Numbered from the stretch's first letter, positions 1-5,869 are shown. The stretch: DNA of 10,423 bases from Chrysiogenia bacterium (GCA_020434085.1 JAGRBM010000546.1:1-10423), one strand, 5' to 3'. Numbers and translations are program-made. The notes: a model not told the origin generated them from the letters alone.

Positions 1-560
1 AGCGCGCGGAACTTCGCGGCGTTTTCGTCCGAGAGCTCGCCCTGTTCGAGCTGGCGCGCGCGGACCCGGGCGAGCAGCTCGACATACTCACCAAAGGCCT
101 CGGGAAAGATTTCCTCGAGCCGCTCGCGGATTCGCTTTGCGAGCGCCGGCGATCCCCCGCCGGTCGAGATGGCCAGGCTGAACTCCCCGCGCCGGATCTC
201 GCTGGGCACGTGAAAGTCGTTGGCGAGCGGGTCGGTGGCCGACTGGGCGAGGATTCCCTGCTCGCTTGCGAGCTCCAGGATCTGCTGGTTCAGGTCGCGG
301 TCGTCGGTGCAGGCGAAGACCAGGAACGAGCCCTTGAGGTCGTCGGGGCGGAAGTTGCGCTCCTCGACGTGGAGCCAGCCCCCGGCGGGCTGGGTGCCGC
401 GTTCGAGCTCGAGCACTTCCGGATGGGCCTTGCGGGTCACCACCAGCACCCGGGCCCCGGCCTCCAGCAGGCGCTCGGCTTTTCGCAGGCCCACATTCCC
501 GGCGCCGACGACCAGGACGGGCTTTCGGTGCAGGTTGAGCTGGATGGGATAGAGCCGCAC
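1..560 (-). CDS. Precorrin-2 dehydrogenase / sirohydrochlorin ferrochelatase (Met8/CysG N-terminal family), 3' end outside window
   Basis: NAD-dependent oxidation of precorrin-2 to sirohydrochlorin, and often iron insertion, on the way to siroheme. Cytosolic. The 186 complete codons seen begin with YPIQLNL, followed by a Rossmann glycine motif GAGNVG (residues 19-24) and an arginine-lysine pair. Then come CTDDRDLNQQI (84-94), which carries the aspartate position used for catalysis in CysG and Met8, the family segment LANDFHVPSEI (112-122) and the signature STGGGSPALAKRIRERLE (132-149). Family members are about 200-220 residues, so only a short C-terminal piece is missing. The start is taken as GTG at 560 because GGAGG lies four bases upstream (565-569) and homologs begin close to YPI; no in-frame ATG was found nearby upstream. 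In many proteobacteria this gene precedes hemA and other tetrapyrrole genes, which would lie beyond the left edge; that is not visible here. Confidence 0.9.
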   Translation of the reverse strand, partial: MRLYPIQLNLHRKPVLVVGAGNVGLRKAERLLEAGARVLVVTRKAHPEVLELERGTQPAGGWLHVEERNFRPDDLKGSFLVFACTDDRDLNQQILELASEQGILAQSATDPLANDFHVPSEIRRGEFSLAISTGGGSPALAKRIRERLEEIFPEAFGEYVELLARVRARQLEQGELSDENAAKFRA

Positions 561-918
561 GAGGCCTCCGAAATGAGCGGGATTCGCTTCAATCGCGCCT
601 GATCTTAGGGGGTTCGCGCCGCCGGAGCCAGCGCCAAAACGCCCCGGTTTCCCCCTTTTCGGGGCTCCGGCGAGGGGCCGCCGGTGTCAACCTGGATTGA
701 CATCGCACCGGCAATGGTGCTTGACAGCAACCGCTTTGGCGACACCGAAAACGGCCCGAATCGGAGAATGCGAAGAATTTTTCGCGCCTCTATCTTGCTG
801 TAATTATTGATGAAATTTCGCAACATGCCCCGCCTCCAGGCGCAAATCCCGATTCTGGCACGCGCCGTGCTCTATAGGGCTCCATCACGGCAGACCAGAA
901 TCGGAGGTCAGACAAGCC
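561..918. other. Intergenic regulatory interval with several inverted repeats
   Basis: No convincing gene lies in these 358 bases between divergent genes. The left half is GC-rich and holds a 9-bp perfect inverted repeat, GCCGGAGCC (621-629) and GGCTCCGGC (663-671). Next come TGTCAA-N6-TTGACA (685-702), GCACC-N6-GGTGC (705-720) and a further TTGACA (721-726). The stretch 791-818 is AT-rich. The sequence GAATCGGAG occurs at 758-766 and again at 898-906. The right end contains the sigma-54-type promoter listed separately. The arrangement of symmetric sites 150-200 bases upstream, an AT-rich bend-like stretch and then the promoter is typical of enhancer-dependent control, but no factor can be named. 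Confidence 0.5.
855..871 (+). promoter_or_regulatory. Sigma-54 (RpoN) type -24/-12 promoter
   Basis: The sequence CTGGCACGCGCCGTGCT matches the RpoN consensus YTGGCACG-N4-TTGCW at 12 of 13 fixed positions. The GG (857-858) and GC (869-870) dinucleotides have the required spacing. Transcription would start near 882, about 20 bases before the ribosome binding site (902-908) and 37 bases before the ATG at 919. A perfect 10-bp inverted repeat, CCGATTCTGG (849-858) and CCAGAATCGG (895-904), brackets the promoter; its left arm overlaps the -24 element. Confidence 0.65.
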
Positions 919-1110
919 ATGACTCTTGAAGTGATCAAACGGGCAGCATTCGAAGTCCTCACCGGCCGCGAGACCGCGCACTCCCTCAAAGTGCTGCGCG
1001 AGGCCCAGACCGGCTGGGAACAGGTCCGCGATTCGGACCCCGAGACCTACCACCTGGTAAAACGCGCAATGATCGAGCGCATGAAACGGCAGATTCGGCG
1101 CGCGGCCTGA
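919..1110 (+). CDS. Small hypothetical protein, 63 aa, under a sigma-54-type promoter
   Basis: I do not recognise this protein. It begins MTLEVIKRAAFEVLTG and is predicted by eye to be mostly helical, with no signal peptide or membrane segment. The C-terminal third is strongly basic (VKRAMIERMKRQIRRAA). It has no cysteine, so metal binding through cysteines is unlikely; one tryptophan is present near residue 34. It is judged real because it has a strong ribosome binding site CGGAGGT (902-908) ten bases before the ATG, a good promoter upstream and a classical terminator 36 bases after the stop, so it forms a complete single-gene transcription unit. It converges on the RES toxin gene. The sigma-54 control suggests conditional expression, for example nitrogen, stress or surface-associated programmes, but the trigger is unknown. 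Confidence 0.7.
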   Translation: MTLEVIKRAAFEVLTGRETAHSLKVLREAQTGWEQVRDSDPETYHLVKRAMIERMKRQIRRAA

Positions 1111-1146
1111 TTTCGGCTCATTGGGCCGCCGCGTCTCTCTCCTGGG

Positions 1147-1176
1147 AGGGCTCCTGCAAGGGAGCCCTTTCTTTTT
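1147..1176 (+). terminator. Intrinsic terminator of the 63-aa gene
   Basis: A perfect 8-bp stem AGGGCTCC / GGAGCCCT (1147-1154 and 1161-1168) with a 6-base loop is followed by TTCTTTTT. The T-run is on the plus strand only, so it serves the small gene and not the convergent toxin gene, whose stop codon begins seven bases further on. Confidence 0.9.
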
Positions 1177-1180
1177 GTAC

Positions 1181-1642
1181 CTATTCGGCTTTGAGCCTGG
1201 GGTCGAAGCGGGCGGGGTACGGATCGCTGATTTCCAATCGTTCGAAGTCCGGGTGGGCGGGATTGAGGATGAAATTGTGTTCCTCCTCGCTCAGCGCGGA
1301 AGGCACGCGAAGCACAGCGCTGGCGGCAGTGGCAAGCCACTTGTCGCCGGCGGCACGTAGCTCCGGAGGAGCAGGTGCTTCATCCCATCCTTCCCCGGGT
1401 ATTTCGACGTCTTCGATGGGCAGCGAATCGGGTATTTCCACGGCGAAATAGACAAATTCGATATTGGACAACACCGCGAAACTTGCGTGAACAAGGGTTT
1501 CGAGTTTTGCGAGTGAGAGGCTTTGCGCGCAGTAGACCACAGGGTGGCCCCGAGAGGTCCAGCGCGAGCCCGCGAAGGCACTGCCCATGCCTGTGAACGC
1601 CGCCATGCGATGGCTCTTTTTACTGATTCGATAGATGCGCAC
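1181..1642 (-). CDS. RES-domain toxin (NAD+-targeting toxin of a RES-Xre module)
   Basis: RES-domain toxins deplete NAD+ (MbcT phosphorolyses it) or ADP-ribosylate targets (ParT) when released from their antitoxin. The 153-residue protein has the family layout. An N-terminal IYRI is followed by a core SRWTSRGHPVVYCAQSLSLA with the conserved Arg (residue 27) and Tyr, then the LETLVHA helix holding the conserved Glu. The C-terminal part has the typical GDKWLATAASAVLRVPSALS segment with the conserved Ser region and the ending NFILNPAHPDF. The usual GGRW is AGSRW here, a mild change. The start is GTG at 1642, five bases after the antitoxin stop. There is no strong ribosome binding site, which suggests translational coupling to the antitoxin. 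Length is normal for the family (about 150-200). Confidence 0.93.
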   Translation of the reverse strand: MRIYRISKKSHRMAAFTGMGSAFAGSRWTSRGHPVVYCAQSLSLAKLETLVHASFAVLSNIEFVYFAVEIPDSLPIEDVEIPGEGWDEAPAPPELRAAGDKWLATAASAVLRVPSALSEEEHNFILNPAHPDFERLEISDPYPARFDPRLKAE

Positions 1643-1647
1643 GCCGC

Positions 1648-2112
1648 TTAGCTGACGATGCCGTACTCAAGTCGGTAAAGCTCTTCACGAACCAGCTCCG
1701 TTCCAAAACTCGTATCGAGCAGATCGAGCGGCGCCTTTCCGCCGAGCGCACGATTGGGAGCCTGTAGCCAGTCGCGGGCCGCGGCTTTGCTTTCAAGAAC
1801 GGACTCGCCGAGCGCAAAGACTCCCGCGACTCTAAACAGGCGGTCGGTTTGTTCGGCCGAGAGTCTCGACGATTGCGCAAGTTTCCGGTGGTAGGTGCTG
1901 GCGGCAACGCCGGCGGCATGAAGAATCACGGACTCGGAGACTTCGAGGTGCCGGGCCAGCCGTTGTACGGATTTCGGCGGGACGCCGGAGTGGATTTCTT
2001 CCACCCATTTGAGGGCTCCGACCGCCCTGGGGCCAAGCAACACTCTCACGGCGCGGGTGAGCGCATCGCTGGAAATATCGGCGCTTGGAGTCTGGGTCGA
2101 TGTGGTGGGCAT
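1648..2112 (-). CDS. Xre/MbcA/ParS-family antitoxin (DUF2384), partner of the RES toxin
   Basis: The 154-residue antitoxin has a degenerate Xre-like helix-turn-helix N-terminal half (about residues 15-85: LTRAVRVLLG, PPKSVQRLARHLEVSES, then AAGVAASTYHRKLAQSSRLSAEQTDRL). The C-terminal DUF2384 toxin-binding domain reads RVAGVFALGESVLESKAAARDWLQAPNRALGGKAPLDLLDTSFG and then the typical VREELYRLEYGI tail that plugs the toxin's active site in known complexes. The start is set at ATG 2112 because GAGGA (2118-2122) lies five bases upstream. The in-frame ATG at 2124, four codons earlier, has no ribosome binding site and lies inside the operator palindrome. It is first in the operon, with the toxin five bases downstream, which is the usual order. 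Autorepression by the antitoxin or the complex is expected. Confidence 0.93.
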   Translation of the reverse strand: MPTTSTQTPSADISSDALTRAVRVLLGPRAVGALKWVEEIHSGVPPKSVQRLARHLEVSESVILHAAGVAASTYHRKLAQSSRLSAEQTDRLFRVAGVFALGESVLESKAAARDWLQAPNRALGGKAPLDLLDTSFGTELVREELYRLEYGIVS

Positions 2113-2121
2113 GGCAATCCT

Positions 2122-2162
2122 CATTTGAGACGTAGGTTACTCTCAAATGGGATCTATCGCAA
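2122..2162 (-). promoter_or_regulatory. Palindromic operator and probable promoter of the toxin-antitoxin operon
   Basis: A perfect 9-bp inverted repeat, CATTTGAGA (2122-2130) and TCTCAAATG (2141-2149) with a 10-base spacer, lies directly upstream of and over the antitoxin's ribosome binding site. On the minus strand TTGCGA (2162-2157) and TAACCT (2139-2134) are 17 bases apart and could be weak -35 and -10 elements, with the -10 inside the palindrome. Binding of the antitoxin here would block both promoter and translation start. The palindrome is directly visible; the promoter boxes are weaker. Confidence 0.7.
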
Positions 2163-2177
2163 ACATCCCGGGAATCC

Positions 2178-3176
2178 CTACAGCATCAGCGCCTTGATGG
2201 CTTCGTCGGTGAGCGGCTCGCCGGGGATGGTGAAGGTTGAATCGGCGCCGCCGGTTTTGACCTGCACTTCGGGGGCGTCGGGGTACTCGCGGGCGTAGCG
2301 CAGGAAGGCGCCGCCCACGAATCCGCGGACCTCGTCGCTGTCGCCGGCCACGGATACGGCCGAGGGCGCGCCGAAGTTGAGCGGCTCGTAGTAGGCCACG
2401 CCTTTCAGGCGCGAGCCCAGGTAGGCGAGCTCGGTGTTTTCCTTCTCGTTGCGACCGATGACGATTTTCTGCCCGCCGGGCAGGCGGAGCTGGCGGCCGA
2501 GCTTTAAAAGCTCGTAGTGCCAGCGATCGCCGCTGGCTTCCTTGTGCTCCCAGGCCTCCTTTGCGCGGTGCGCGTACTCGGGTTCGGTCAGCCGGCAGCC
2601 GGTCGAGGGCTGGGGCACGTCCTTGATGTTGAACTTCTCTGCGAGCTCGATGAGCTCGCGGCGCGAGCGTCCGGCAATGCCGTAGAGCTTTTCGCGATCG
2701 ACGATGCCTTCGATTTCCGGTTCGGTCGGCGGCAGGAACTTCGCCGAGAGCGGGCGCAGGATGCGGCCGGGCAGCCCGGCTTCGAGCTCCACCTTGCGGA
2801 GCTGGTGCTTGAGCTGGGAGTTGGGGCGCTGGCCCATGACCTCGCCCGTGACGAGGAAGGACGCGCCCACCTGCTCCATGAACTTCACGCCCAGGCGGAA
2901 CATGTGCGCGCGGCAATCGATGCAGGGGTTGATGCCCTTGCCCCAGCCGTTCTTTGGATTCTCGATGAGCTTCAGATACTCGGGCCCCGTGTCCACCACG
3001 GTGATGGGGACATTGAACTCGTGGGCCATGCGCGAAGCTTCCATCTTGCAGCACTCGAACTGTGTGCGCACGTTGAAGGCCTCGAGCTCGATGCCCTGCT
3101 GCTGCATAATGCGGATGGCGAGCATGGAGTCGAGCCCGCCGGAGAAGAGAACAACGGCTTTTCGGTTCAGTGTCAT
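2178..3176 (-). CDS. PP-loop ATPase, ThiI/MnmA-like tRNA thiolation enzyme with NFACT-R-like C-terminal domain
   Basis: Probably adenylates and thiolates a tRNA uridine. The 332-residue protein starts MTLNRKAVVLFSGGLDSMLA, with the PP-loop SGGLDS at 12-17 for ATP pyrophosphate binding. A CxxC pair (Cys85 and Cys88 in NPCIDCRA), Cys194 in STGCRLTEPE and a Cys42-Cys43 pair follow. Three such cysteines hold a 4Fe-4S cluster in TtuA/TtcA-type thiolases, so an iron-sulfur mechanism is possible. GEVMGQRPNSQ (111-121) and LRPLSAKFLPPTEPE (140-154) are typical of this branch. The C-terminal third (about 222-332, LLKLGRQLRLPGG then KIVIGRNEKEN) resembles the RNA-binding NFACT-R domain. The start at 3176 is chosen because the PP-loop strand begins there and AGGAA lies ten bases upstream. 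The open frame continues 46 codons further, but that part looks non-coding. It could be annotated as ThiI or MnmA-like; the target base is unknown. Confidence 0.85.
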   Translation of the reverse strand: MTLNRKAVVLFSGGLDSMLAIRIMQQQGIELEAFNVRTQFECCKMEASRMAHEFNVPITVVDTGPEYLKLIENPKNGWGKGINPCIDCRAHMFRLGVKFMEQVGASFLVTGEVMGQRPNSQLKHQLRKVELEAGLPGRILRPLSAKFLPPTEPEIEGIVDREKLYGIAGRSRRELIELAEKFNIKDVPQPSTGCRLTEPEYAHRAKEAWEHKEASGDRWHYELLKLGRQLRLPGGQKIVIGRNEKENTELAYLGSRLKGVAYYEPLNFGAPSAVSVAGDSDEVRGFVGGAFLRYAREYPDAPEVQVKTGGADSTFTIPGEPLTDEAIKALML

Positions 3177-3638
3177 GGGATGAGCGTTCCTGATTCCTGG
3201 TGTCGACTCAAGGGCTGTCCCGCCACCCGGCTGATTCCGGGGCGCGGGGGGAGCTGCCGGGCGCGTTATTCTACGGATTGCGCGGGCGCTGTCCAGCGCC
3301 TCTGCCCCCTTCACGCGGTTTGTGGCCCGAAACGGCTACGTGAGACCCATCACGCACCCCTTGCACCCGCTCCAGCACAAAACCTGGAAAAAATTGCGTA
3401 GTTTGAGCCTCCCGGTGAGTTGGGACACGCCGCGCGGGCACCTGTCAATTTTTGTCCGGCCCGCAATGCCTTTTCTAACTATTTGAAATTACAGAAGAAA
3501 AATGAGCTCCCGTAAACAACAGTCAACGCGGAGGTCCCGTGTGCAGCGGGTGAGCCCCAACGGCATCACCCTTGCGAAGATAGACCCCTGAAGCTGTGAG
3601 CTCTGAAAAGGCCGGGGCAGACAGTGAGGGCTGAGACA
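3177..3638. other. Intergenic region between divergent genes, with a possible promoter and leader
   Basis: The first 230 bases are GC-rich with no clear signal. From about 3440 the DNA becomes AT-rich. TTGTCC (3452-3457) and TAACTA (3476-3481) are 18 bases apart and could be a weak plus-strand promoter for the receiver-domain gene, giving a leader of about 150 bases. Within that leader a 29-codon frame (3502-3591, MSSRKQQSTRRSRVQRV...) is very basic, but its ribosome binding site is poor. It is recorded as a possibility only. Confidence 0.3.
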
Positions 3639-3998
3639 ATGACGAGCGTACTGATCGTAGACAGGGACGAGGCCATCCGGGGCGCATTTGCGCAGTTTTT
3701 TGCCGGAACCGGTGTCCAGGTGGTCTGCGCCGGAAGCTTCGACGAAGTCAGTGCGAAGGCGCGGGGCCAGATGGACCTGATCTTTGCAGATGACCTGGAA
3801 GAGTCGCTGACCCCCGAACGCAGTGCCGAGCTGCGCACGCGCAATTTCTCGACGCTCGCGCCGATCGTGTGCATGGGAAAAGCGCGCATGAGCGCCGAGG
3901 CCCTGCGCTCGCTTGGCTACGCGGGCCTGCTGGCAAAGCCCTTCAAGGGCGCGCAGGTCAAGGAAATGCTGGCGAAATGGCTGCCGATGGCGGCCTGA
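3639..3998 (+). CDS. Single-domain response regulator receiver protein, partly degenerate
   Basis: This 119-residue protein is a CheY-like receiver with no output domain. TSVLIVDRDEAIRG supplies acidic residues Asp8 and Asp10, with Arg9 replacing one of the usual acidic pair. DLIFADDLEE (46-55) places Asp51 at the phospho-acceptor position. The conserved Thr/Ser of the fourth strand is Gly80 (PIVCMGKA), and LLAKPFKG gives the conserved Lys100-Pro101. So phosphorylation may still occur, but the usual switch through the Thr/Ser hydroxyl is lost. The ATG at 3639 is preferred because GAGG lies nine bases upstream (3626-3629) and receivers start at the first strand; a GTG at 3624 in the same frame would add five residues and has no better site. 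No adjacent histidine kinase. The role is unknown; it could act in a phosphorelay or bind a partner protein. Confidence 0.85.
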   Translation: MTSVLIVDRDEAIRGAFAQFFAGTGVQVVCAGSFDEVSAKARGQMDLIFADDLEESLTPERSAELRTRNFSTLAPIVCMGKARMSAEALRSLGYAGLLAKPFKGAQVKEMLAKWLPMAA

Positions 3999-4006
3999 TG
4001 TGTGGA

Positions 4007-4266
4007 TAGGAAAAAAGGTTTTCCGGGCATCCGGGGTTTAAAAACGACCCCTCCTGACCCGAGATCACTGTGGGCGAAGAACAAATTTCACAGTGGTTTG
4101 CCAACCCGGGTGCTCGGAGAAATTTGCGGATGGGGAGGGCTTGCGAGGAGAAATCTTGAGAAAGAAAAGTTCGGAGACCCACCTAACTGATCTTCTCGCA
4201 AGTCCGACCCAGCTTTTTCCCTAATTTGGAGACCGCCCTCAATCTTACATGGATTGGGGGCGTTTT
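4007..4266 (+). ncRNA. Candidate structured non-coding RNA with three-way junction and terminator
   Basis: This stretch lies between two convergent genes and has no coding frame of merit. Hand folding gives a closing helix 4007-4017/4213-4223 (10 of 11 pairs), extended by 4025-4027/4208-4210 and 4032-4035/4203-4206. Helix 2 is 4049-4054/4134-4139, with inner stems 4059-4063/4113-4117 and 4064-4072/4089-4097. Helix 3 is 4140-4150/4192-4202 (11 bp). Helix 2 ends at 4139, helix 3 spans 4140-4202 and the closing helix resumes at 4203, so the junction has no spare bases on that side. An intrinsic terminator follows. G-U pairs in helix 3, the closing helix and the terminator favour the plus strand. 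Three A-C oppositions in the closing helix would instead suit the minus strand. No match to 6S, SRP, RNase P or tmRNA motifs was seen, and no good promoter was found, so it might be a long 3' UTR of the receiver gene. Confidence 0.4.
4234..4266 (+). terminator. Intrinsic terminator 236 bases after the receiver gene
   Basis: An 11-bp stem, CGCCCTCAATC (4234-4244) and GATTGGGGGCG (4252-4262), has one U-G pair, a 7-base loop and TTTT directly after it on the plus strand. On the minus strand there is no T-run and the wobble would be an A-C mismatch. It ends either a long receiver-gene transcript or the candidate RNA. Confidence 0.75.
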
Positions 4267-4300
4267 GCGACCAAAACTTGCCGTTTTGCCGCGCCCGGCA

Positions 4301-4318
4301 TCCCGCCGGGTGGCGGGA
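4301..4318. repeat. Short perfect hairpin downstream of the oxidoreductase-like gene
   Basis: TCCCGCC-GGGT-GGCGGGA forms a 7-bp stem with a 4-base loop, 18 bases beyond the stop codon of the minus-strand gene. It lacks a T-run on the minus strand, so it may only stabilise the 3' end of that mRNA. Confidence 0.4.
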
Positions 4319-4335
4319 ATTGCCCCCAACTGCCG

Positions 4336-5721
4336 CTAATCGGTCAGTTTTTCGAGAATTCGATCCGCCAGACTGAAGGCCGATTTCAGCTCTCCCCAGA
4401 CCCCCAGCAGCGGGGCATTGGAGCGCCCGAGGGCCAGGTGGCGCTTGCCCTTGAGCCCGTGGGGGGCGCCCACAAGACCCAGGTTGCGCAGCCCCCGGGG
4501 CCCCGCGGGAAAGCGGGCCTCGGCCTGAGCGGGCAGCCACGCGCTGCGCGCGCAAAAATCCTGCACATACGGAAGCACGGTTTCGAGTCGGCCCATCACC
4601 GCCTCGCGCGAGGGCCCGTTGTCGCTCCCGTCTTCGGGACTAAAGACGGTGGCGTAGAGCTTTGCCTGCTTCTCGTCCTCGCCGGGACGCTCAATGAGAT
4701 ACGCGATGAGGTTCTCGCCGGTGAGCGACCCGGCCGGATCGCTCACGATCACGCCGCGCGGGCACATGCCCGGCGGAATGGCCGTGGGCTCGATCACTGC
4801 GCGCAGCGTGCGCGTGCGCAGCAGCACGCCGCCCTGGCGCGCAAGATTCTGCTGGAGGGCGCGCTCGCCCTCGATCACGTAACGCGCGAGCACCTCGCGC
4901 CCGTCGGCGGTGCGCACGCGCCAAAGGCCCTCGGGCCCCTTGCTCACTTCCTGCAGCGAGGTGTTGAGGAGCTGCGCGCCGCGCTTGTGAAGGGCGCGCT
5001 GAATGAGCTCGCGCACATCGGCGACGTCCTCCGGCGGCAGCAGGGCGTGCTCGCGCTCGGAGTCGGCCAGCCACAGGCTCGCCGGCGCAAAGGGGGCGCT
5101 CTCGTTTCCGAACACACCCATGGCACTCAGATAGAACTTGATGAAGCGCTGCGCGTCCTCGCCAAGGCCCGCCGCGCCCAGCGCCTCGCCCAGGCCCTTG
5201 TGCAGGTTTCGCTTCGCGCTTCCCGAAAGATGGGGCGGCCCGCTCTTCCTGCGAAAGCGCGCAAAGAATCCTGCCGGCGGAAACGGATTCCAGCCGAGCA
5301 CCGCGCGACGCAGCGAGAGGGCATCGGCCTCAAGGGCCTGCTCGAAGCGGGTGATGCGCTCGGCCTGCTCGGGACCGAATTCGCGATTGAGCGCGCGGCG
5401 GTAGTCCTGGGGATTGCTGCAGACGTCCACCCGGAATCCCGGCCAGATGACCTGGAAGAGGATGGGCGGGGTCCGAAAGGCGGTGCGTACCCGCGGGGCG
5501 ATCTCGCCGGCGTCGAGCAGGCGTTCGAGCAGGGTGCCCGGCCCGCCCGGCGGCAGCAGTCCCAGCGGAGGCAGGACGCCGTCGGGGGCCTCGCTGACCG
5601 ATTCACCCGAGAGGACCACCACGCGCCGCCCGGCCTTTGTGAGGGCTGCTGCGGCGGCCAGGTGGGCCATCGAATACTCTGTGAGCAGGACGTCGGCGCG
5701 TCCCTGGGCGGCCTTTGCCAT
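4336..5721 (-). CDS. Degenerate FAD-dependent oxidoreductase / phytoene-desaturase-like protein
   Basis: The 461-residue protein has the overall form of the phytoene-desaturase/amine-oxidase fold. The N-terminal strand-helix-strand is VLLTEYSMAHLAAAAALTKA followed by GRRVVVLSG, but the dinucleotide-binding GxGxxG is replaced by TEYSMA (residues 14-19), so no glycine of the motif remains. The C-terminal end, NLGLVGAPHGLKG through LLGVWGELKSAFSLADRIL, resembles the final FAD-contacting segment of the family. The middle contains proline- and arginine-rich substrate-domain-like sequence. FAD binding by the classical route is doubtful; a structural or scaffold role, or an altered cofactor, is possible. 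The start at ATG 5721 is supported by AGGT about ten bases upstream; a stronger GGAGGT further upstream leads only to an out-of-frame TTG. It is read convergent to the receiver gene and divergent from carD. I cannot name a substrate. Confidence 0.7.
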   Translation of the reverse strand: MAKAAQGRADVLLTEYSMAHLAAAAALTKAGRRVVVLSGESVSEAPDGVLPPLGLLPPGGPGTLLERLLDAGEIAPRVRTAFRTPPILFQVIWPGFRVDVCSNPQDYRRALNREFGPEQAERITRFEQALEADALSLRRAVLGWNPFPPAGFFARFRRKSGPPHLSGSAKRNLHKGLGEALGAAGLGEDAQRFIKFYLSAMGVFGNESAPFAPASLWLADSEREHALLPPEDVADVRELIQRALHKRGAQLLNTSLQEVSKGPEGLWRVRTADGREVLARYVIEGERALQQNLARQGGVLLRTRTLRAVIEPTAIPPGMCPRGVIVSDPAGSLTGENLIAYLIERPGEDEKQAKLYATVFSPEDGSDNGPSREAVMGRLETVLPYVQDFCARSAWLPAQAEARFPAGPRGLRNLGLVGAPHGLKGKRHLALGRSNAPLLGVWGELKSAFSLADRILEKLTD

Positions 5722-5840
5722 CGGTTTCGACCTGCAAACGCTCTGGGTACTTGCTGCAAGGGGCGAATACCTCCGATTTGTGCAAAAGGGAAGGATTCGG
5801 CCCTCAAACCGTCAGAATTCTGGCGATTTCGGGTATCAGG

Positions 5841-5869
5841 TTGTAAAAAAGCGGATTTTGTGCTATGTT
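5841..5869 (+). promoter_or_regulatory. Sigma-70-type promoter of carD with extended -10
   Basis: TTGTAA (5841-5846) and TATGTT (5864-5869) are exactly 17 bases apart, and TGC directly before the -10 gives the extended -10 TGn motif. The region is AT-rich against a GC-rich background. Transcription would start near 5876, leaving a leader of about 160 bases before the carD start. Confidence 0.65.

Noticed and set aside
705-720. GCACC-N6-GGTGC as an NtrC binding site
   Set aside because: The half-sites fit, but NtrC sites have five bases between them and this has six. Kept only as a generic inverted repeat.
605-826. Minus-strand 73-codon frame in the left intergenic region
   Set aside because: It runs across the enhancer-like repeats, has no ribosome binding site and no recognisable content.
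2517-3401. Plus-strand open frame of 294 codons over the PP-loop gene
   Set aside because: It is antisense to a gene with clear PP-loop and cysteine motifs, and has no ribosome binding site or family resemblance.
3502-3591. 29-codon basic peptide MSSRKQQSTRRSRVQRV... before the receiver gene
   Set aside because: The ribosome binding site is poor, the length is within chance and nothing else supports it.
4007-4223. 6S RNA (ssrS) as identity of the structured region
   Set aside because: The segment near 4048-4065 faintly resembles the 5' bubble strand of 6S, but 6S is one long bubbled hairpin, not a three-way junction. The usual neighbours (zapA, 5-formyl-THF cyclo-ligase) are absent.
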